From the NCBI GenBank assembly GCA_016937715.1, contig JAFGWA010000086.1, positions 1 through 56,339 on the forward strand: a stretch of 56,339 nucleotides of DNA. Reading direction: 5' to 3'. The notes beneath the pieces were generated by a model that had not been told where the DNA came from, made no database searches, and worked only from the letters and a program-made list of their open reading frames with translations. Both the position numbers and the translations under genes were made by a program. Below, in pieces: positions 24,345 through 34,960 of the stretch. The stretch's first letter is position 1. Every line of letters begins with the position of its first letter. Source of the stretch: Candidatus Goldiibacteriota bacterium. Its GTDB lineage: Bacteria; Oederibacteriota; PGYV01.

Positions 24345-27300
24345 TTGAAGCTATTAAAGGTTTTACTTACAGCTTCAGCGGCCATAGGCATATCTATTTC
24401 TTCATTTGCGGCTATTAATATAAATATTAATTCCGGAAACCCTGTTATGCCTTTTCCGCAGTTTATGGATTACGTTGGCGGGGAAACACTTGCTTCGCAC
24501 CTGCCTGATGGGGTTTCACACGCGGAAATGGAAATGTGGATGCGCGACGCGTGGAAGATACATTCAAATGAATTTAATTACGCAGGCACAATAACCTATC
24601 AGAACGCTGCCGGCGCAAACGTCAATGTCAACTTAATCAAAGACACGTCCAGCCCATATTGTTCTGAAGGCCATGGTTACGCGCTTTTGGGTGCTGCTTT
24701 AATGTGCGACAAGGATGCGTTTGACGGGCTTTGGTTTTATCTGGTTGAAAACAATTATTTTAACAAATCCAAAATATATTCCACAAATACAATTTACAAT
24801 CCCGGATACAACTTTGGCGCGTGGGCGCCGGCGTGGGCAGGTCCCGGTTCTGACGCTGCCACTGACGGCGATGATGACATAGCCCTTGCTTGCCTTATCG
24901 CGTGGAAACAGTGGGGCGATAATACAGGTTATTACGCGCCCGGCGGATCCGGCGCAAATAACACAAATAGCCAGCCCGCAATTCAGTATAAACAAATGGC
25001 GCTTGACCTTATGCGTTTTATGGTTGAAAAAGATGAAGGTGATATTGTGGGAGACGCTTACTATGACTCCGGCGATATTGGTTTTGACGGTTACGTAAAG
25101 GGCGGCAATACCTGGCCCGAAGTTACAAACTGGGCGATATCGCAGCCCGGGGACAAACCAAACAGGGCGGGCCCGCAGTCAAATTCATATTACGATTATA
25201 CCGCGCCGGGTTATTACAGGTGTTTTGGTGAAGCGCTTCAGGCAAACGGAGACCCCGCGTGGAATTACAATCAGTTTTTCCGCGCAACCGCCGCTTCCAA
25301 CTGGGTTATGGGAAGGCTTGCCGCAAGTTCGCATAAAGTTGTTGATGCAGGACAGTATTCTATAACAGGCTCCACAGTTACTTTTCAGAACTTTAACGTG
25401 GGCGGAGAAGACTTCCGCGCGCCTTTAAGAAATATACTTGATTATTTATGGAACGGTAATCCGACAGAAGACTGGGACCCTGTAAATCACGCTATAACCG
25501 CAGGCGGCAACACATGGCAGTATAACGCCGCTATAAAGCAGGCGAATTTTTACAGAAACCCGCAGGCAACAGGGCTTGCGTGTAAAACTTATGGATCTTC
25601 CAAAATTACTTTTAACGGGGTTGCCGCTTTAACCGCGTATAACCTTGACGGGTCGGAATTTTGGACATTTCATTTAAACAGGTTTGGTGCGTCCGCTCCC
25701 GCTATTGTGGCTTCACAGGATTTTGATTTAATGGGGCAGTTCTTCAGGGAACTTATGATTGAATGGGATGTCGCTACTCCCGGTGATAATTATTTATCTT
25801 CTGTGCCCGCTTATTTTCACGGATTCTTCCGCCAGGTGGGGCTTATGATTTTAACCGGCAACTGGCCCAATGCCTGCGATATAATGCCTACGGCAAATAT
25901 GAAGGTATATAAGTCAACTGACAAAACCTACGGTTTCCCGGGAGATATAATAACTTACTGGATAAATTACCGCAATTACGGTTCAATGGATGCCACAAAT
26001 GTTACGGTCCGTGACACGCTTCCAAGCGCTATTGAATTTGTTTCTTCCGTTCCCGCGCCTGTTTTTTCTGATTCCGCGAACGGGATTTATGAATGGGGAG
26101 GGTCAGGGTTTACCGTAACCGGCATGAGAAACCAGAATTACGGCGCGACAATGGGCGGCATAACAGTTGTGGCGCGTGTAAAATCCGACGCGGCGCAGGG
26201 GCGTTACTGCAACTTTGCCGATATCCGCTGCAGTAATGGTACCGGCTGGACATCAAGTGAATTCCCGAATGAAGTATCCGCGGTGTTAAGAAGAAACTGC
26301 ATTGATATAGTATCTGCGGCTTTAACCATTACAAAGACCGCCGGAGCGTCTTTGGTGGGTGTTGGCGATACCGTTACTTATACAATAGATTTCTGTAACT
26401 CCGCGGCGGCCGCGGGATGGATAAACGGCGGAAGGTCAGGGGTTAACTGGGCTGCGGGAGTTAATCCGCTTGAAACAAACTCTTCGGAATACAAATTGGA
26501 TTTTGCGGCGCACCACGAAGCGGCAGAGCCGGTAATAGACTGGTCCAATTACCGTATTTCTTATTTTGTAAATTCAGAACTTCACGGCACTCAGTGGGGC
26601 ATAGCCAAAAACTCCAGCGCTCCGTTTGACGCCACTATTTCAATGACAACTGAAGATTTTGTGGCGTGCATGCCGACCGCCTGCACCGACGCCACGGGGC
26701 AGTCCTGGAACCAAAGGCTTATGATGACTTTCAATTCAATGCCGTCCACGCCCACGCACCACCTTTATAATTATTACGGAATGATGAGCAGAATCCATAT
26801 GGGCACTGTCACATCTCCTTTTTATTTTGAAGTAAGGCTTTTTGATTCAACGTATATGAACCCGCAGGACTGGACAGACGACTGGTCGCAGCAGACCACG
26901 GCTATGAATGTAAGCGGGCCGGACCAGCCCATGTTTCCCATAAACCCGGACTGGACAAAAGGGGACGGAACATCCGTAACATGGAATAAAGTAAACAAGC
27001 ACGCGTGCGAAACCACGCCGATATCAATTGATAATATTTTAGTTGAAGAGTGGGATGGTTATACCTGGAGAAGGGTTTTTGGCAACGGGCCGATGCCGGG
27101 CCGTGAAGTCACCGGCGTGCATGTGGTTGATTCTTTACCCGCGTATCTTACTTTTGGCGGCGTTGTATCGGCTCCGGCCGGAGCCACTCTCGCGCAGAGC
27201 GGCAAGTCGCTTGATTGGACAATAGGCGATATGCAGATAAACCAGTGCGGGCAGATAGTGTATTATGCGGTTGTGACTGATCCCGGATGCCCTGTGGCTG

Positions 27301-28982
27301 ATACGCCGCAGATTAATAAAGCGTTTGTTTACGGCGATAAAGAGGCGCCTGTAAGTGATGACGCTTTAGTCACAATAAGATGCGGGGTGGTGCCCACATT
27401 TACATCAACGCCCACTGCCACGCGCACAAGCACTTCTACAGTAACCATAACTTCAAGCCCGTCACAAACAGCATCACCGACTTCAACAGCCACCAATACA
27501 ATAACGCCGTCATCCACTGTAACGCTTACAGCGACAACCACCGTAACCATAACAGCTTCGCCCACTTCAACGGATACTAAGGTTTCAACATTAACATCCA
27601 CGGCCACTGTTACGTCCAGCGCGACTTCAACTTTAACGTCAACGCCGTCGTCAAGCGCCACAATGACTTCAACGATGACATCCACGCCGTCTGTTTCGCC
27701 TTCATCAACTTTCACGCAGACGCCCACTTTAACAATAACGCAGACAGAGACGACAATAATAATTTCCGCGACAATAACATTAACGTGGACAGCTTCTCCC
27801 ACCATGACGGCAACGCCGACCGCAACCGTTACAATTACTTCCACAAACACGTCAACAGATACAGAGACTGCCACAAGCACATTTACGAATACGGCAACAG
27901 ACACGCCGACAGAGACTTACACGTACACATACACCGCCACAAGCACTGATACCTCTACAAGTACGGCAACGTATACATACACGGCGTCAGATACCGTGAC
28001 AGGCACGCCGCCGCCGACTAATACTTTTACCCAGACTTTCACGCATTCAAATACAATGACTTACACAGACACGGCAACAAACACTAATACCCGCACTTTT
28101 ACAAATACTTTTACGGAGACGTTCACTTATACGCAGACATCCACCTTTACTGACACGTTTACGGCGACAAACACACGTACGCCTTCTTTTACCGCGACAA
28201 ACACAAACACATTTACAAACACTTTCACGCATACCGCCACGTTTACATCAACATTCACGGCAACACATACAAATACTCCCGGCCCTACTCCTGTTGAACT
28301 TGAAATGGGATTAAAAGCATGGGGAGAGAATCCTAAGGTCGGGGCAAAGATTACTTATCAGATTGTTATAAAAAATCCGTACGCGGCAGATACATGGAAC
28401 ATAAATGTATGGGATTCGCTGCCGGCAGGGACAAAGTTTGTATCAGCTTCAACCCCATCGCCGTACAGTTACTCTTTGGATGGGGATGTAATAAGCTGGG
28501 ATTTTGCGGGAGTCTCGCTTAACGCGCAGTGTTATCCAGGAACGCCGTCATGTGTGGATGAAATCACGGTGGAATTCACCGTTGAAATAACGCAGATGCC
28601 CGCTGACAGGGTTTTTGAAAATTCGGCATCGGCTGATTACAATGATTACGCGTATCCGAATTATCCAAAGCATCCTATAATAGACACAGGTGTTGAATAC
28701 TATCCGGGCGGAATGCCTGTGATATATCCGAATCCGTTTAACCCGCAAAAGGCAAAAGACGGGCGCTTAAAGATAGACAACGTACCGCCGGGTTCGGTAA
28801 TACAGATTTACACGGTTGCGGGTGAAAACGTAATATCCATACAGGCGGAAAATATAATAGCGTACTGGTACGGCAAAAATAAATACGGAAACGACGTATC
28901 GCCGGGGCTGTATTTTATAACCATACATAATAAGGCGAATGGGAAAGTGCAGAGGGCAAAGCTGTTTGTGGTGGGGAACTAA
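24345..28982 (+). CDS. Secreted GH8 glycoside hydrolase (endoglucanase family) with DUF11 domains, Thr stalk and C-terminal sorting domain
   Basis: The 1,545-residue protein starts at TTG 24345, with AGAAGG upstream, and has a signal peptide ending SSFAA. Residues ~24-480 form a GH8 catalytic domain: SEGHGY gives the candidate proton donor Glu108, and DAATDGDDDIA (Asp174-Asp178) is the second family motif. GH8 enzymes cut beta-1,4 links in cellulose, chitosan, xylan or lichenan with inversion. Then come DUF11 domains: one near residue 520 (PGDIITYWINYRNYGS), and one opening at GDTVTYTIDFCNS that is interrupted by a ~230-residue insert before its closing half (VVDSLPAYLTFGG). A ~300-residue Thr-alternating stalk (27394-28293), another DUF11-like domain (GAKITYQIVIKN) and a T9SS-like sorting domain (YPNPFNPQKAKDGRLKI ... 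SPGLYFITIHNK ... AKLFVVGN) follow. Substrate is inferred as cellulose-like from the neighbouring CBM3 proteins. It is a paralogue of the gene at 29336. Confidence 0.9.
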   Translation: MKLLKVLLTASAAIGISISSFAAINININSGNPVMPFPQFMDYVGGETLASHLPDGVSHAEMEMWMRDAWKIHSNEFNYAGTITYQNAAGANVNVNLIKDTSSPYCSEGHGYALLGAALMCDKDAFDGLWFYLVENNYFNKSKIYSTNTIYNPGYNFGAWAPAWAGPGSDAATDGDDDIALACLIAWKQWGDNTGYYAPGGSGANNTNSQPAIQYKQMALDLMRFMVEKDEGDIVGDAYYDSGDIGFDGYVKGGNTWPEVTNWAISQPGDKPNRAGPQSNSYYDYTAPGYYRCFGEALQANGDPAWNYNQFFRATAASNWVMGRLAASSHKVVDAGQYSITGSTVTFQNFNVGGEDFRAPLRNILDYLWNGNPTEDWDPVNHAITAGGNTWQYNAAIKQANFYRNPQATGLACKTYGSSKITFNGVAALTAYNLDGSEFWTFHLNRFGASAPAIVASQDFDLMGQFFRELMIEWDVATPGDNYLSSVPAYFHGFFRQVGLMILTGNWPNACDIMPTANMKVYKSTDKTYGFPGDIITYWINYRNYGSMDATNVTVRDTLPSAIEFVSSVPAPVFSDSANGIYEWGGSGFTVTGMRNQNYGATMGGITVVARVKSDAAQGRYCNFADIRCSNGTGWTSSEFPNEVSAVLRRNCIDIVSAALTITKTAGASLVGVGDTVTYTIDFCNSAAAAGWINGGRSGVNWAAGVNPLETNSSEYKLDFAAHHEAAEPVIDWSNYRISYFVNSELHGTQWGIAKNSSAPFDATISMTTEDFVACMPTACTDATGQSWNQRLMMTFNSMPSTPTHHLYNYYGMMSRIHMGTVTSPFYFEVRLFDSTYMNPQDWTDDWSQQTTAMNVSGPDQPMFPINPDWTKGDGTSVTWNKVNKHACETTPISIDNILVEEWDGYTWRRVFGNGPMPGREVTGVHVVDSLPAYLTFGGVVSAPAGATLAQSGKSLDWTIGDMQINQCGQIVYYAVVTDPGCPVADTPQINKAFVYGDKEAPVSDDALVTIRCGVVPTFTSTPTATRTSTSTVTITSSPSQTASPTSTATNTITPSSTVTLTATTTVTITASPTSTDTKVSTLTSTATVTSSATSTLTSTPSSSATMTSTMTSTPSVSPSSTFTQTPTLTITQTETTIIISATITLTWTASPTMTATPTATVTITSTNTSTDTETATSTFTNTATDTPTETYTYTYTATSTDTSTSTATYTYTASDTVTGTPPPTNTFTQTFTHSNTMTYTDTATNTNTRTFTNTFTETFTYTQTSTFTDTFTATNTRTPSFTATNTNTFTNTFTHTATFTSTFTATHTNTPGPTPVELEMGLKAWGENPKVGAKITYQIVIKNPYAADTWNINVWDSLPAGTKFVSASTPSPYSYSLDGDVISWDFAGVSLNAQCYPGTPSCVDEITVEFTVEITQMPADRVFENSASADYNDYAYPNYPKHPIIDTGVEYYPGGMPVIYPNPFNPQKAKDGRLKIDNVPPGSVIQIYTVAGENVISIQAENIIAYWYGKNKYGNDVSPGLYFITIHNKANGKVQRAKLFVVGN
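27394..28293 (+). repeat. Thr-alternating (TX)n stalk in the first GH8 protein
   Basis: About 300 residues in which nearly every second residue is Thr, with Ser, Pro, Ala, Val, Phe, Tyr or Asn between. The first half is ST/VT-rich and the second half is richer in FTNT/YTYT. The run is broken once by a hydrophobic island (ETTIIISATITLTWT) that recurs in the second GH8 protein. The stalk lies between the catalytic/DUF11 part and the last DUF11-sorting unit. Confidence 0.85.
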
Positions 28983-29335
28983 GCCGCAGCTTAGCGGCTC
29001 GGCAGCTCGGTATAAAAACCGAGGGACGGATGCACAGAGGTACAGAGGGACGGAAGTAAGATCAGCGGTTTGACGTCTCGGTTTAGATTTGGTTGGAGCG
29101 AGCCTGCGAAGCGGAAATCCCGGCAATGAAGCGAGTCTGCGAGCTGAAGCAGGCGGGATAGACGCGGGTCTTTAATACCGCATCTATATCAAACATTATG
29201 CGGTATTATCCGCGGAAGTGGATGTTAATAAATAAGTAATTAAGCATTAAGCAGATAAGCAGAAGCGTAAAAAAAGAAGCGAATTAAGCTATAGGCAGTT
29301 AAATAATAGCGGAAGACAGAATATAAAGGGGTTAT
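28983..29335. other. Intergenic region with degenerate repeats, no gene
   Basis: This 353-bp gap begins with CGGCTCGGCAGCTCGG and GAGGGACGGATGCACAGAGG units, which are reverse-strand relatives of the octamer repeats at 36300-36440. In the middle is a GATAGACGCGGGTCTTTAATA segment like the palindromes at 35008 and 36185. Near the end (29284-29302), TTAAGCTATAGGCAGTTAA is the reverse complement of a motif seen at 42372, 45742 and 46182. I see no coding sequence. The start of the next gene has its own ribosome site (AAAGGGG). Confidence 0.7.
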
Positions 29336-32300
29336 ATGAAAAGATTTTTACTTACAGTTATCACATTGTGTTTTTCGGCGATGGCGTTTGCCGCTATTAA
29401 TATAAATATTAACTCCGGCAACCCCACTATGCCTTTTCCGCAGTTTCATGGGACTTACGCGGCGGGCGCGCAGGCTGACCTTTATACGCTTGCCCACTGG
29501 CTTCACATGCCGGACGGTGTATCACACGCGGAAATGGAAAGATGGGGAAGTGAAGCGTGGAAAATTCATTCCAACAGGTTCAGCTATGACGGAAGCGTGA
29601 CATATCAGAACGCGGCCGGTGTAAACGTAAATAAACAGCTTATTCTTGATTGGGACGGCGACGGAATATTATGCAGCGAGGGGCATGGTTATCACCTGCT
29701 TGCCGCGGCTTTAATGGCTGATAAAGACACATTTGACGGAATCTGGTTCTGGATGAATGAAAACGGGTGGTTTGCAAGGACTGACAAATATTCAACGGGC
29801 GTGGAAGTAAATCCTTTATATAAATACGGTATTCATGTACCCGGTGTTTATGGCACAAATCAGGATTCTGCTACTGACGGCGATATGGATATTGCAATGG
29901 CCGCGTTAATTGCGTGGAAACAGTGGGGCGATGGAACGGGTTATTACGCGCCGGGCGGTACCGGATCCAATAACACCGCCGGAAACCCGGAAATTCAATA
30001 TAAACAGATGGCAATTGATATGATGAGGTTTCTTGTTGAACGCGGCCCCGGAAACAATATTGATAATTACACAAGCGGCGACGTGGGTTTTGACGGATAC
30101 CACAAAGGCGGCAACACGTGGCACGACACGACTATGTGGGCAAACTGCCCCGGCCCATCCCCATACTGCCCGGCACAGCCGGACGGCATGGGAAGCATTT
30201 CGCATTTTTATGATTACGTAGGGCCTTCATATTTTAAATGTTTCGCGGATACCCTTGAAGCAAACGGCGATACAAGGGATACAACACTGCTTCCCGGTAA
30301 CTGGTCAAACGTAAATCAGCACAGGCGCGCGGCTGCGTCTACCACGTGGCTGCAAGGCAAACTTGCCGCAATGCATACTGTGCCTATAGCGGGCTCGTTT
30401 ACCGTTAATAATGACGGTTCTGTAGTATCGTTTTCAAATGAAATTTTTGCGGAAGATTTGCGGTCGCCGTGGAGGCACGCTCTATATTATATGCTGTATG
30501 GAAATCCGTCAACTTCGTGGGATCCTGTAACGCATCAGGTAATAGCCGGTGGAAATACGGATGAATATACGGCTGCGGTAAAGCTTGCGAATTTTTATGA
30601 CAATCACGGTTACTGTAACCAGTGGTGGACATTTCCTCTTCACGCGCAGGGCGCGGCAGGCATGGTCACCAATTATAGATTAGACGGCGCGGAAGACGGT
30701 CAGCACATAAACAATATTTTTGGCGCAAGCGCGTCTGCCGTAATAGTGGGACAGAACTTCGGGCAGATGGAAGACTGGTTCAGGGAATTGATGGGTCTTT
30801 GGGATTCTCAGGGCACGGGCGGTGACGGTTATCTTACATCAGTGCCCCGCTATTTTCACGGGTTTTTCAGGACTCTTGGCCTTGTAATGTTTACCGGTAA
30901 TTATAATGACCCGTGTAATTGGGTTCCGCAGGCAAATATGAAAATTTACAAAGCGGTTGATAAGACATACGCTTTTACGGGTGACGTTCTTACTTATCAC
31001 CTTAATTACAGAAATTACGGCTCTGTTGATGCGACAGGAGTGTATATAACAGATACGCTTCCATCTGACCTGGAATTTATCAGCTCTACTCCAAGTCCGG
31101 ATTATTCAAGCGGAAATATTTTACGCTGGGGGCCGTTTAACGTTACAGGGCTGCATAACCAGAATACCGGAGCCACAGTGGGCGGCATAACGCTTGTTGC
31201 AAGAATCAAGGATACCGCTCCCAACGGAAGGATATGCAACACAGCCGATATTTCCGCGGCAAACGGTACCGGCTGGACAACGTCTGACGAACCCAATGAT
31301 ATTTCCACAGTGATGAGAAGAAACTGTGTTGACATAATAGCGGCGGCATTGGTTATAACAAAGACCGCTAATGCTTACGCGGCAAATCCCGGTGATACTG
31401 TCACATACACAATTCAGTACGAAAATTCTTCCAAGGCAGGGTGGCTTGACGGCGGAAGATATGGCGTTACTTTTAATATAGGCCCTGACGGTTCTATACC
31501 CGGGACTTCAACAATGGACGCGCTTTATACCGTATACGCTATGCATCAGGCCGCGGAGCCGATGATAGACTGGGCAAATTACAGGATTTCATTTTTTGTT
31601 AATTCAGACACCCACGGCGCGGGGTGGAAATTTTTTCCGCAGAATTATCAGGGAATACAAGGCGGAATGTTTTTTGAATCACAGGACCTTGTACCTGACT
31701 GCGACGCGCAGGGGTGCTGGAATCAGCGGTTAATGGTGCGGTTTGGCGACGCTGCTAACCCGTCATATACATTACCTTCTTTTTATCTTCATAAATATTT
31801 TGGTTTAAATTACATGGTGCATTTTCCGGATCCGGTAAACGGGAACGCGGGAAAAGATGACAGGCCTTTTTGGGCGCAGATAAGGGTTGGCAACGCGAAT
31901 TCAACAGGGCAGGACTGGACAGATGACTGGTCGCAGTTGTCCGTACTTGGCGGCCAGAACATGCGAACGCCTCCTATAAGCGAAGACTATACTGACGGCG
32001 ACCCGACAACACCCGGCATACCTGTCACAAAGATGAACAAAGACGCGTGCGAAACAGAGCCGACAAATGTGACAAATATATTAGTGGAAGAATGGGATGG
32101 ATATACGTGGCGCAGGGTATTTGGCAATGGCCCGCAGCCCGGACGCCAGATACAGAACATTCATATTATAGACAGCCTGCCCGCGGAATTGAATTTTGGC
32201 GGATTTGTAACCACGACTCCTGCCGGCGTATGGAATGCAGTAACCCGGACAATGGACTGGGATGTGGGCGATATGCTTGTAAATGAAAGCGGCTATGTCT

Positions 32301-34909
32301 CTTACTGGGCCACTGTGGCGGGTTCTTGCCCTATGGGCGATAAAACAGTTATCAACAACGCCTGGATATACGGCGATAATGAATCGCCTGTCGCGGATTC
32401 GTGGACGCTTTCTGTTACGTGTAATTATGTACCTCCGCCTCCGCCTCCGCCGTCTTCTCTTACCAAAACCGCAAGCGCGGCAAGCGTGGCGCAGGGAAGC
32501 AATATTACATATACAATTGATTATACGAATCTGATAGGATGTGTGATTGATTCTTCGTCTGATTCCACTGTATTTGCGTCTAACGCGGACTGGACGGCAG
32601 CTCCTTCCTATTATACTTTTTCCGGCGGAAATATAATCACACCTTCAAATATAAATACCCTTATGACTTATGATTATTCCGGCGGCGTAAACGGTACAAT
32701 TTACGCAACGGTAGCTTTTGCTGACAGCCAGGATTTTGGAATGAAATTCAGAAATAACTGCTTCCTTTATATGAATAAGTCATGGAGCGAAAGCGCGACG
32801 CTTTATAGCGGCGCTACTGTAATGGATTCTTACGCGGCAACCGGCGGCGGAAAAATACCCGCTATTGCGGATATTAAAATAGTTATGAACGGCACGACTG
32901 TAAGTGTTTTTGTAAAAGACCACAGTATTACAGCCTGGTCGCCTACGCCGCTATTAGCTTCGGGTTCAATGCCTGCCGCGTCCGGCATGGCGGGATTTGT
33001 TCACGGCAGTGTGGCAGGCGGGCCGGCGGGAAAAGGCACTTCCGGCAATCATACAATATCCTATTTCAGGACAGAACTTGACACAGCCTATAACGTGCTT
33101 GTCCGTGACCCTGTTCCGGCCGGTATGGCATTTGTAAGCGCTTCTGATTCAGGCGCCTTAAATACAGGCGAAGTAATATGGCCGCTTATACCGTCTATGC
33201 CCGTGGGCCAGCAGATTTCTTATTCGTGGGTGGCACAGGCAGACGGTTCTGTCTGCGGGCCGGTTGTAAATACAGCGTATGTTGAACCAAAGGGAATAAC
33301 TTATACGGTAGCTGACCAGGTTTCTGTTGACGTAATATGCGGGGCGACAACACCCACAAACACGCCCACGGTGACAGCTACCATAACTTCAACTGTTACA
33401 AGTACTTCAACTTTGACTGCCACGGCTACATTAACTTCTACTGCTACTGTAACTGCAACTGCATCGCCGACATCAACTTTAACACCGGAATCTACTTTTA
33501 CATCGACGGTAACTCCGTCACCTTCGTCAAGCGCCACGCTTACAGTAACTAATACTGTGACGGCCTCGCCTTCTTCAAGCGCAACAGCAACACCTACATT
33601 GACCGCGACAGCTTCGCCTTCTTTAACTTTTACTGTAACATCTACGTCAACAATAACAATGTCAGAGACTGTAATAATAATCTCCGCGACAATAACAGAG
33701 ACATGGACCACGTCTTACACGCCAAGCTTAACTCCGTCAGAAACTGTTACGGTAACCGAAACGTCCACCGCAAGCCCTGCCAATACCGCAACTTCTACGC
33801 CGACAATAACAGCGACAAGCACCAATTCGCCTCAGTTTACGCTGACTATTACTTTTACAGATTCTCCGACTGCAAGTTCAACTCCCACATCTACTATGAC
33901 TGTTACTTCAAGTATTACTTATACTGTGACGCATACGGTTACTGTGACTTTAACGGCGACAGATTCGCCGGTGTATACGGCTACAAATACTCCCACTGTG
34001 ACTTTAACAGGAACGCCCACTGCCACCGCGACTGATTCACCCACAAATTCCGTCACCGCCACAATTACATTTACGGCAACACAAAGCGCCACGCAGACGG
34101 TTTCGCCTTCATCATCTTCCACAAAGACAATAACATTTACATTTACTCAAAGCGCAACGCCTTCTGCAACGCCTTCTGTCTCGCCGACCGTCACATTAAC
34201 TTTTACACCCGGGCCTACTCCGGTGGAACTTTCACTTGAAATTAACGTAAGCGGGGAGACTCCCAAAGTCGGGGCAAGAATCACGTATCAGATAGTGATA
34301 AGAAACACAATGCCTTCGGATACATGGAATGTAGATATATGGGACACGCTGCCGGCAGGGACAAGGTTTGTATCCGCGTCATCTCCGTCACCGTACAGTT
34401 ACTCTTTGGACGGGGATGTAATAAGCTGGGATTTTGAGGGAGTTACGCTTAACTCGCAGTGTTATCCCGGAACGCCGTCATGCGTGGATGAAATTACGCT
34501 TGAGTTTACGGTGGAAATAACACAGATGCCGGCTGACAGGGTTTTTGAAAATACCGCGACCGCGGCATATAATGATAATGCATTCCCGTTATTTCCTAAG
34601 AATGAAGTACAGTCTGACGTAAAGTACTATCCGGGCGGAATGCCTGTGATATACCCCAACCCGTTTAACCCGAAAAAAGCAAAAGACGGGCGTTTAAAGA
34701 TAGATAATGTGCCGCCCGGTTCCATAATACAGATATACACGGTGGCGGGTGAAAACGTAATATCTATACAGGCGGAAAATATAATAGCGTACTGGTACGG
34801 CAAGAATAAATACGGAAACGACGTATCGCCGGGGCTGTATTTTATAACCATTCATAATAAGGCGAATAATAAGGTGCAGAGGGCGAAACTGTTTGTAGTT
34901 AATAACTGA
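29336..34909 (+). CDS. Secreted GH8 glycoside hydrolase, larger paralogue, with three DUF11 regions, Thr stalk and sorting domain
   Basis: The 1,857-residue protein starts at ATG 29336 after AAAGGGG, with a signal peptide ending AMAFAA. The mature start INININSGNP-MPFPQF is shared with the first GH8 protein. The catalytic domain keeps SEGHGY (candidate donor Glu115) and DSATDGDMDIA (Asp181, Asp183). DUF11 domains follow near 30,960 (GDVLTYHLNYRNYGS) and 31,390 (GDTVTYTIQYENSS, split by a ~230-residue insert). A third, at about 32,460, opens after a PPPPPP linker (GSNITYTIDYTN) and is split by a ~190-residue insert that resembles a concanavalin-like lectin fold (NGTIYATVAFADSQDFGMKF). A Thr stalk (33342-34226) precedes a last DUF11-like domain (GARITYQIVIRN) and a sorting domain (YPNPFNPKKAKDGRLKI ... 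SPGLYFITIHNK). The C-terminal ~220 residues are nearly identical to the first GH8 protein, so recent duplication or gene conversion is likely. Confidence 0.9.
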   Translation: MKRFLLTVITLCFSAMAFAAINININSGNPTMPFPQFHGTYAAGAQADLYTLAHWLHMPDGVSHAEMERWGSEAWKIHSNRFSYDGSVTYQNAAGVNVNKQLILDWDGDGILCSEGHGYHLLAAALMADKDTFDGIWFWMNENGWFARTDKYSTGVEVNPLYKYGIHVPGVYGTNQDSATDGDMDIAMAALIAWKQWGDGTGYYAPGGTGSNNTAGNPEIQYKQMAIDMMRFLVERGPGNNIDNYTSGDVGFDGYHKGGNTWHDTTMWANCPGPSPYCPAQPDGMGSISHFYDYVGPSYFKCFADTLEANGDTRDTTLLPGNWSNVNQHRRAAASTTWLQGKLAAMHTVPIAGSFTVNNDGSVVSFSNEIFAEDLRSPWRHALYYMLYGNPSTSWDPVTHQVIAGGNTDEYTAAVKLANFYDNHGYCNQWWTFPLHAQGAAGMVTNYRLDGAEDGQHINNIFGASASAVIVGQNFGQMEDWFRELMGLWDSQGTGGDGYLTSVPRYFHGFFRTLGLVMFTGNYNDPCNWVPQANMKIYKAVDKTYAFTGDVLTYHLNYRNYGSVDATGVYITDTLPSDLEFISSTPSPDYSSGNILRWGPFNVTGLHNQNTGATVGGITLVARIKDTAPNGRICNTADISAANGTGWTTSDEPNDISTVMRRNCVDIIAAALVITKTANAYAANPGDTVTYTIQYENSSKAGWLDGGRYGVTFNIGPDGSIPGTSTMDALYTVYAMHQAAEPMIDWANYRISFFVNSDTHGAGWKFFPQNYQGIQGGMFFESQDLVPDCDAQGCWNQRLMVRFGDAANPSYTLPSFYLHKYFGLNYMVHFPDPVNGNAGKDDRPFWAQIRVGNANSTGQDWTDDWSQLSVLGGQNMRTPPISEDYTDGDPTTPGIPVTKMNKDACETEPTNVTNILVEEWDGYTWRRVFGNGPQPGRQIQNIHIIDSLPAELNFGGFVTTTPAGVWNAVTRTMDWDVGDMLVNESGYVSYWATVAGSCPMGDKTVINNAWIYGDNESPVADSWTLSVTCNYVPPPPPPPSSLTKTASAASVAQGSNITYTIDYTNLIGCVIDSSSDSTVFASNADWTAAPSYYTFSGGNIITPSNINTLMTYDYSGGVNGTIYATVAFADSQDFGMKFRNNCFLYMNKSWSESATLYSGATVMDSYAATGGGKIPAIADIKIVMNGTTVSVFVKDHSITAWSPTPLLASGSMPAASGMAGFVHGSVAGGPAGKGTSGNHTISYFRTELDTAYNVLVRDPVPAGMAFVSASDSGALNTGEVIWPLIPSMPVGQQISYSWVAQADGSVCGPVVNTAYVEPKGITYTVADQVSVDVICGATTPTNTPTVTATITSTVTSTSTLTATATLTSTATVTATASPTSTLTPESTFTSTVTPSPSSSATLTVTNTVTASPSSSATATPTLTATASPSLTFTVTSTSTITMSETVIIISATITETWTTSYTPSLTPSETVTVTETSTASPANTATSTPTITATSTNSPQFTLTITFTDSPTASSTPTSTMTVTSSITYTVTHTVTVTLTATDSPVYTATNTPTVTLTGTPTATATDSPTNSVTATITFTATQSATQTVSPSSSSTKTITFTFTQSATPSATPSVSPTVTLTFTPGPTPVELSLEINVSGETPKVGARITYQIVIRNTMPSDTWNVDIWDTLPAGTRFVSASSPSPYSYSLDGDVISWDFEGVTLNSQCYPGTPSCVDEITLEFTVEITQMPADRVFENTATAAYNDNAFPLFPKNEVQSDVKYYPGGMPVIYPNPFNPKKAKDGRLKIDNVPPGSIIQIYTVAGENVISIQAENIIAYWYGKNKYGNDVSPGLYFITIHNKANNKVQRAKLFVVNN
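33342..34226 (+). repeat. Thr-alternating stalk in the second GH8 protein
   Basis: About 290 residues rich in TST, TAT, TVT and SPS strings with Thr at alternate positions. The hydrophobic island SETVIIISATITETWTTS interrupts it, matching the island in the first GH8 stalk. This stalk has more Ser-Pro and fewer Phe/Arg/Asn steps than the stalks at 39538 and 43561. Confidence 0.85.
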
Positions 34910-34960
34910 ACTATCCCATAAACTGTTATCCCATATCCAATAAATAAAACAAATAATGTA

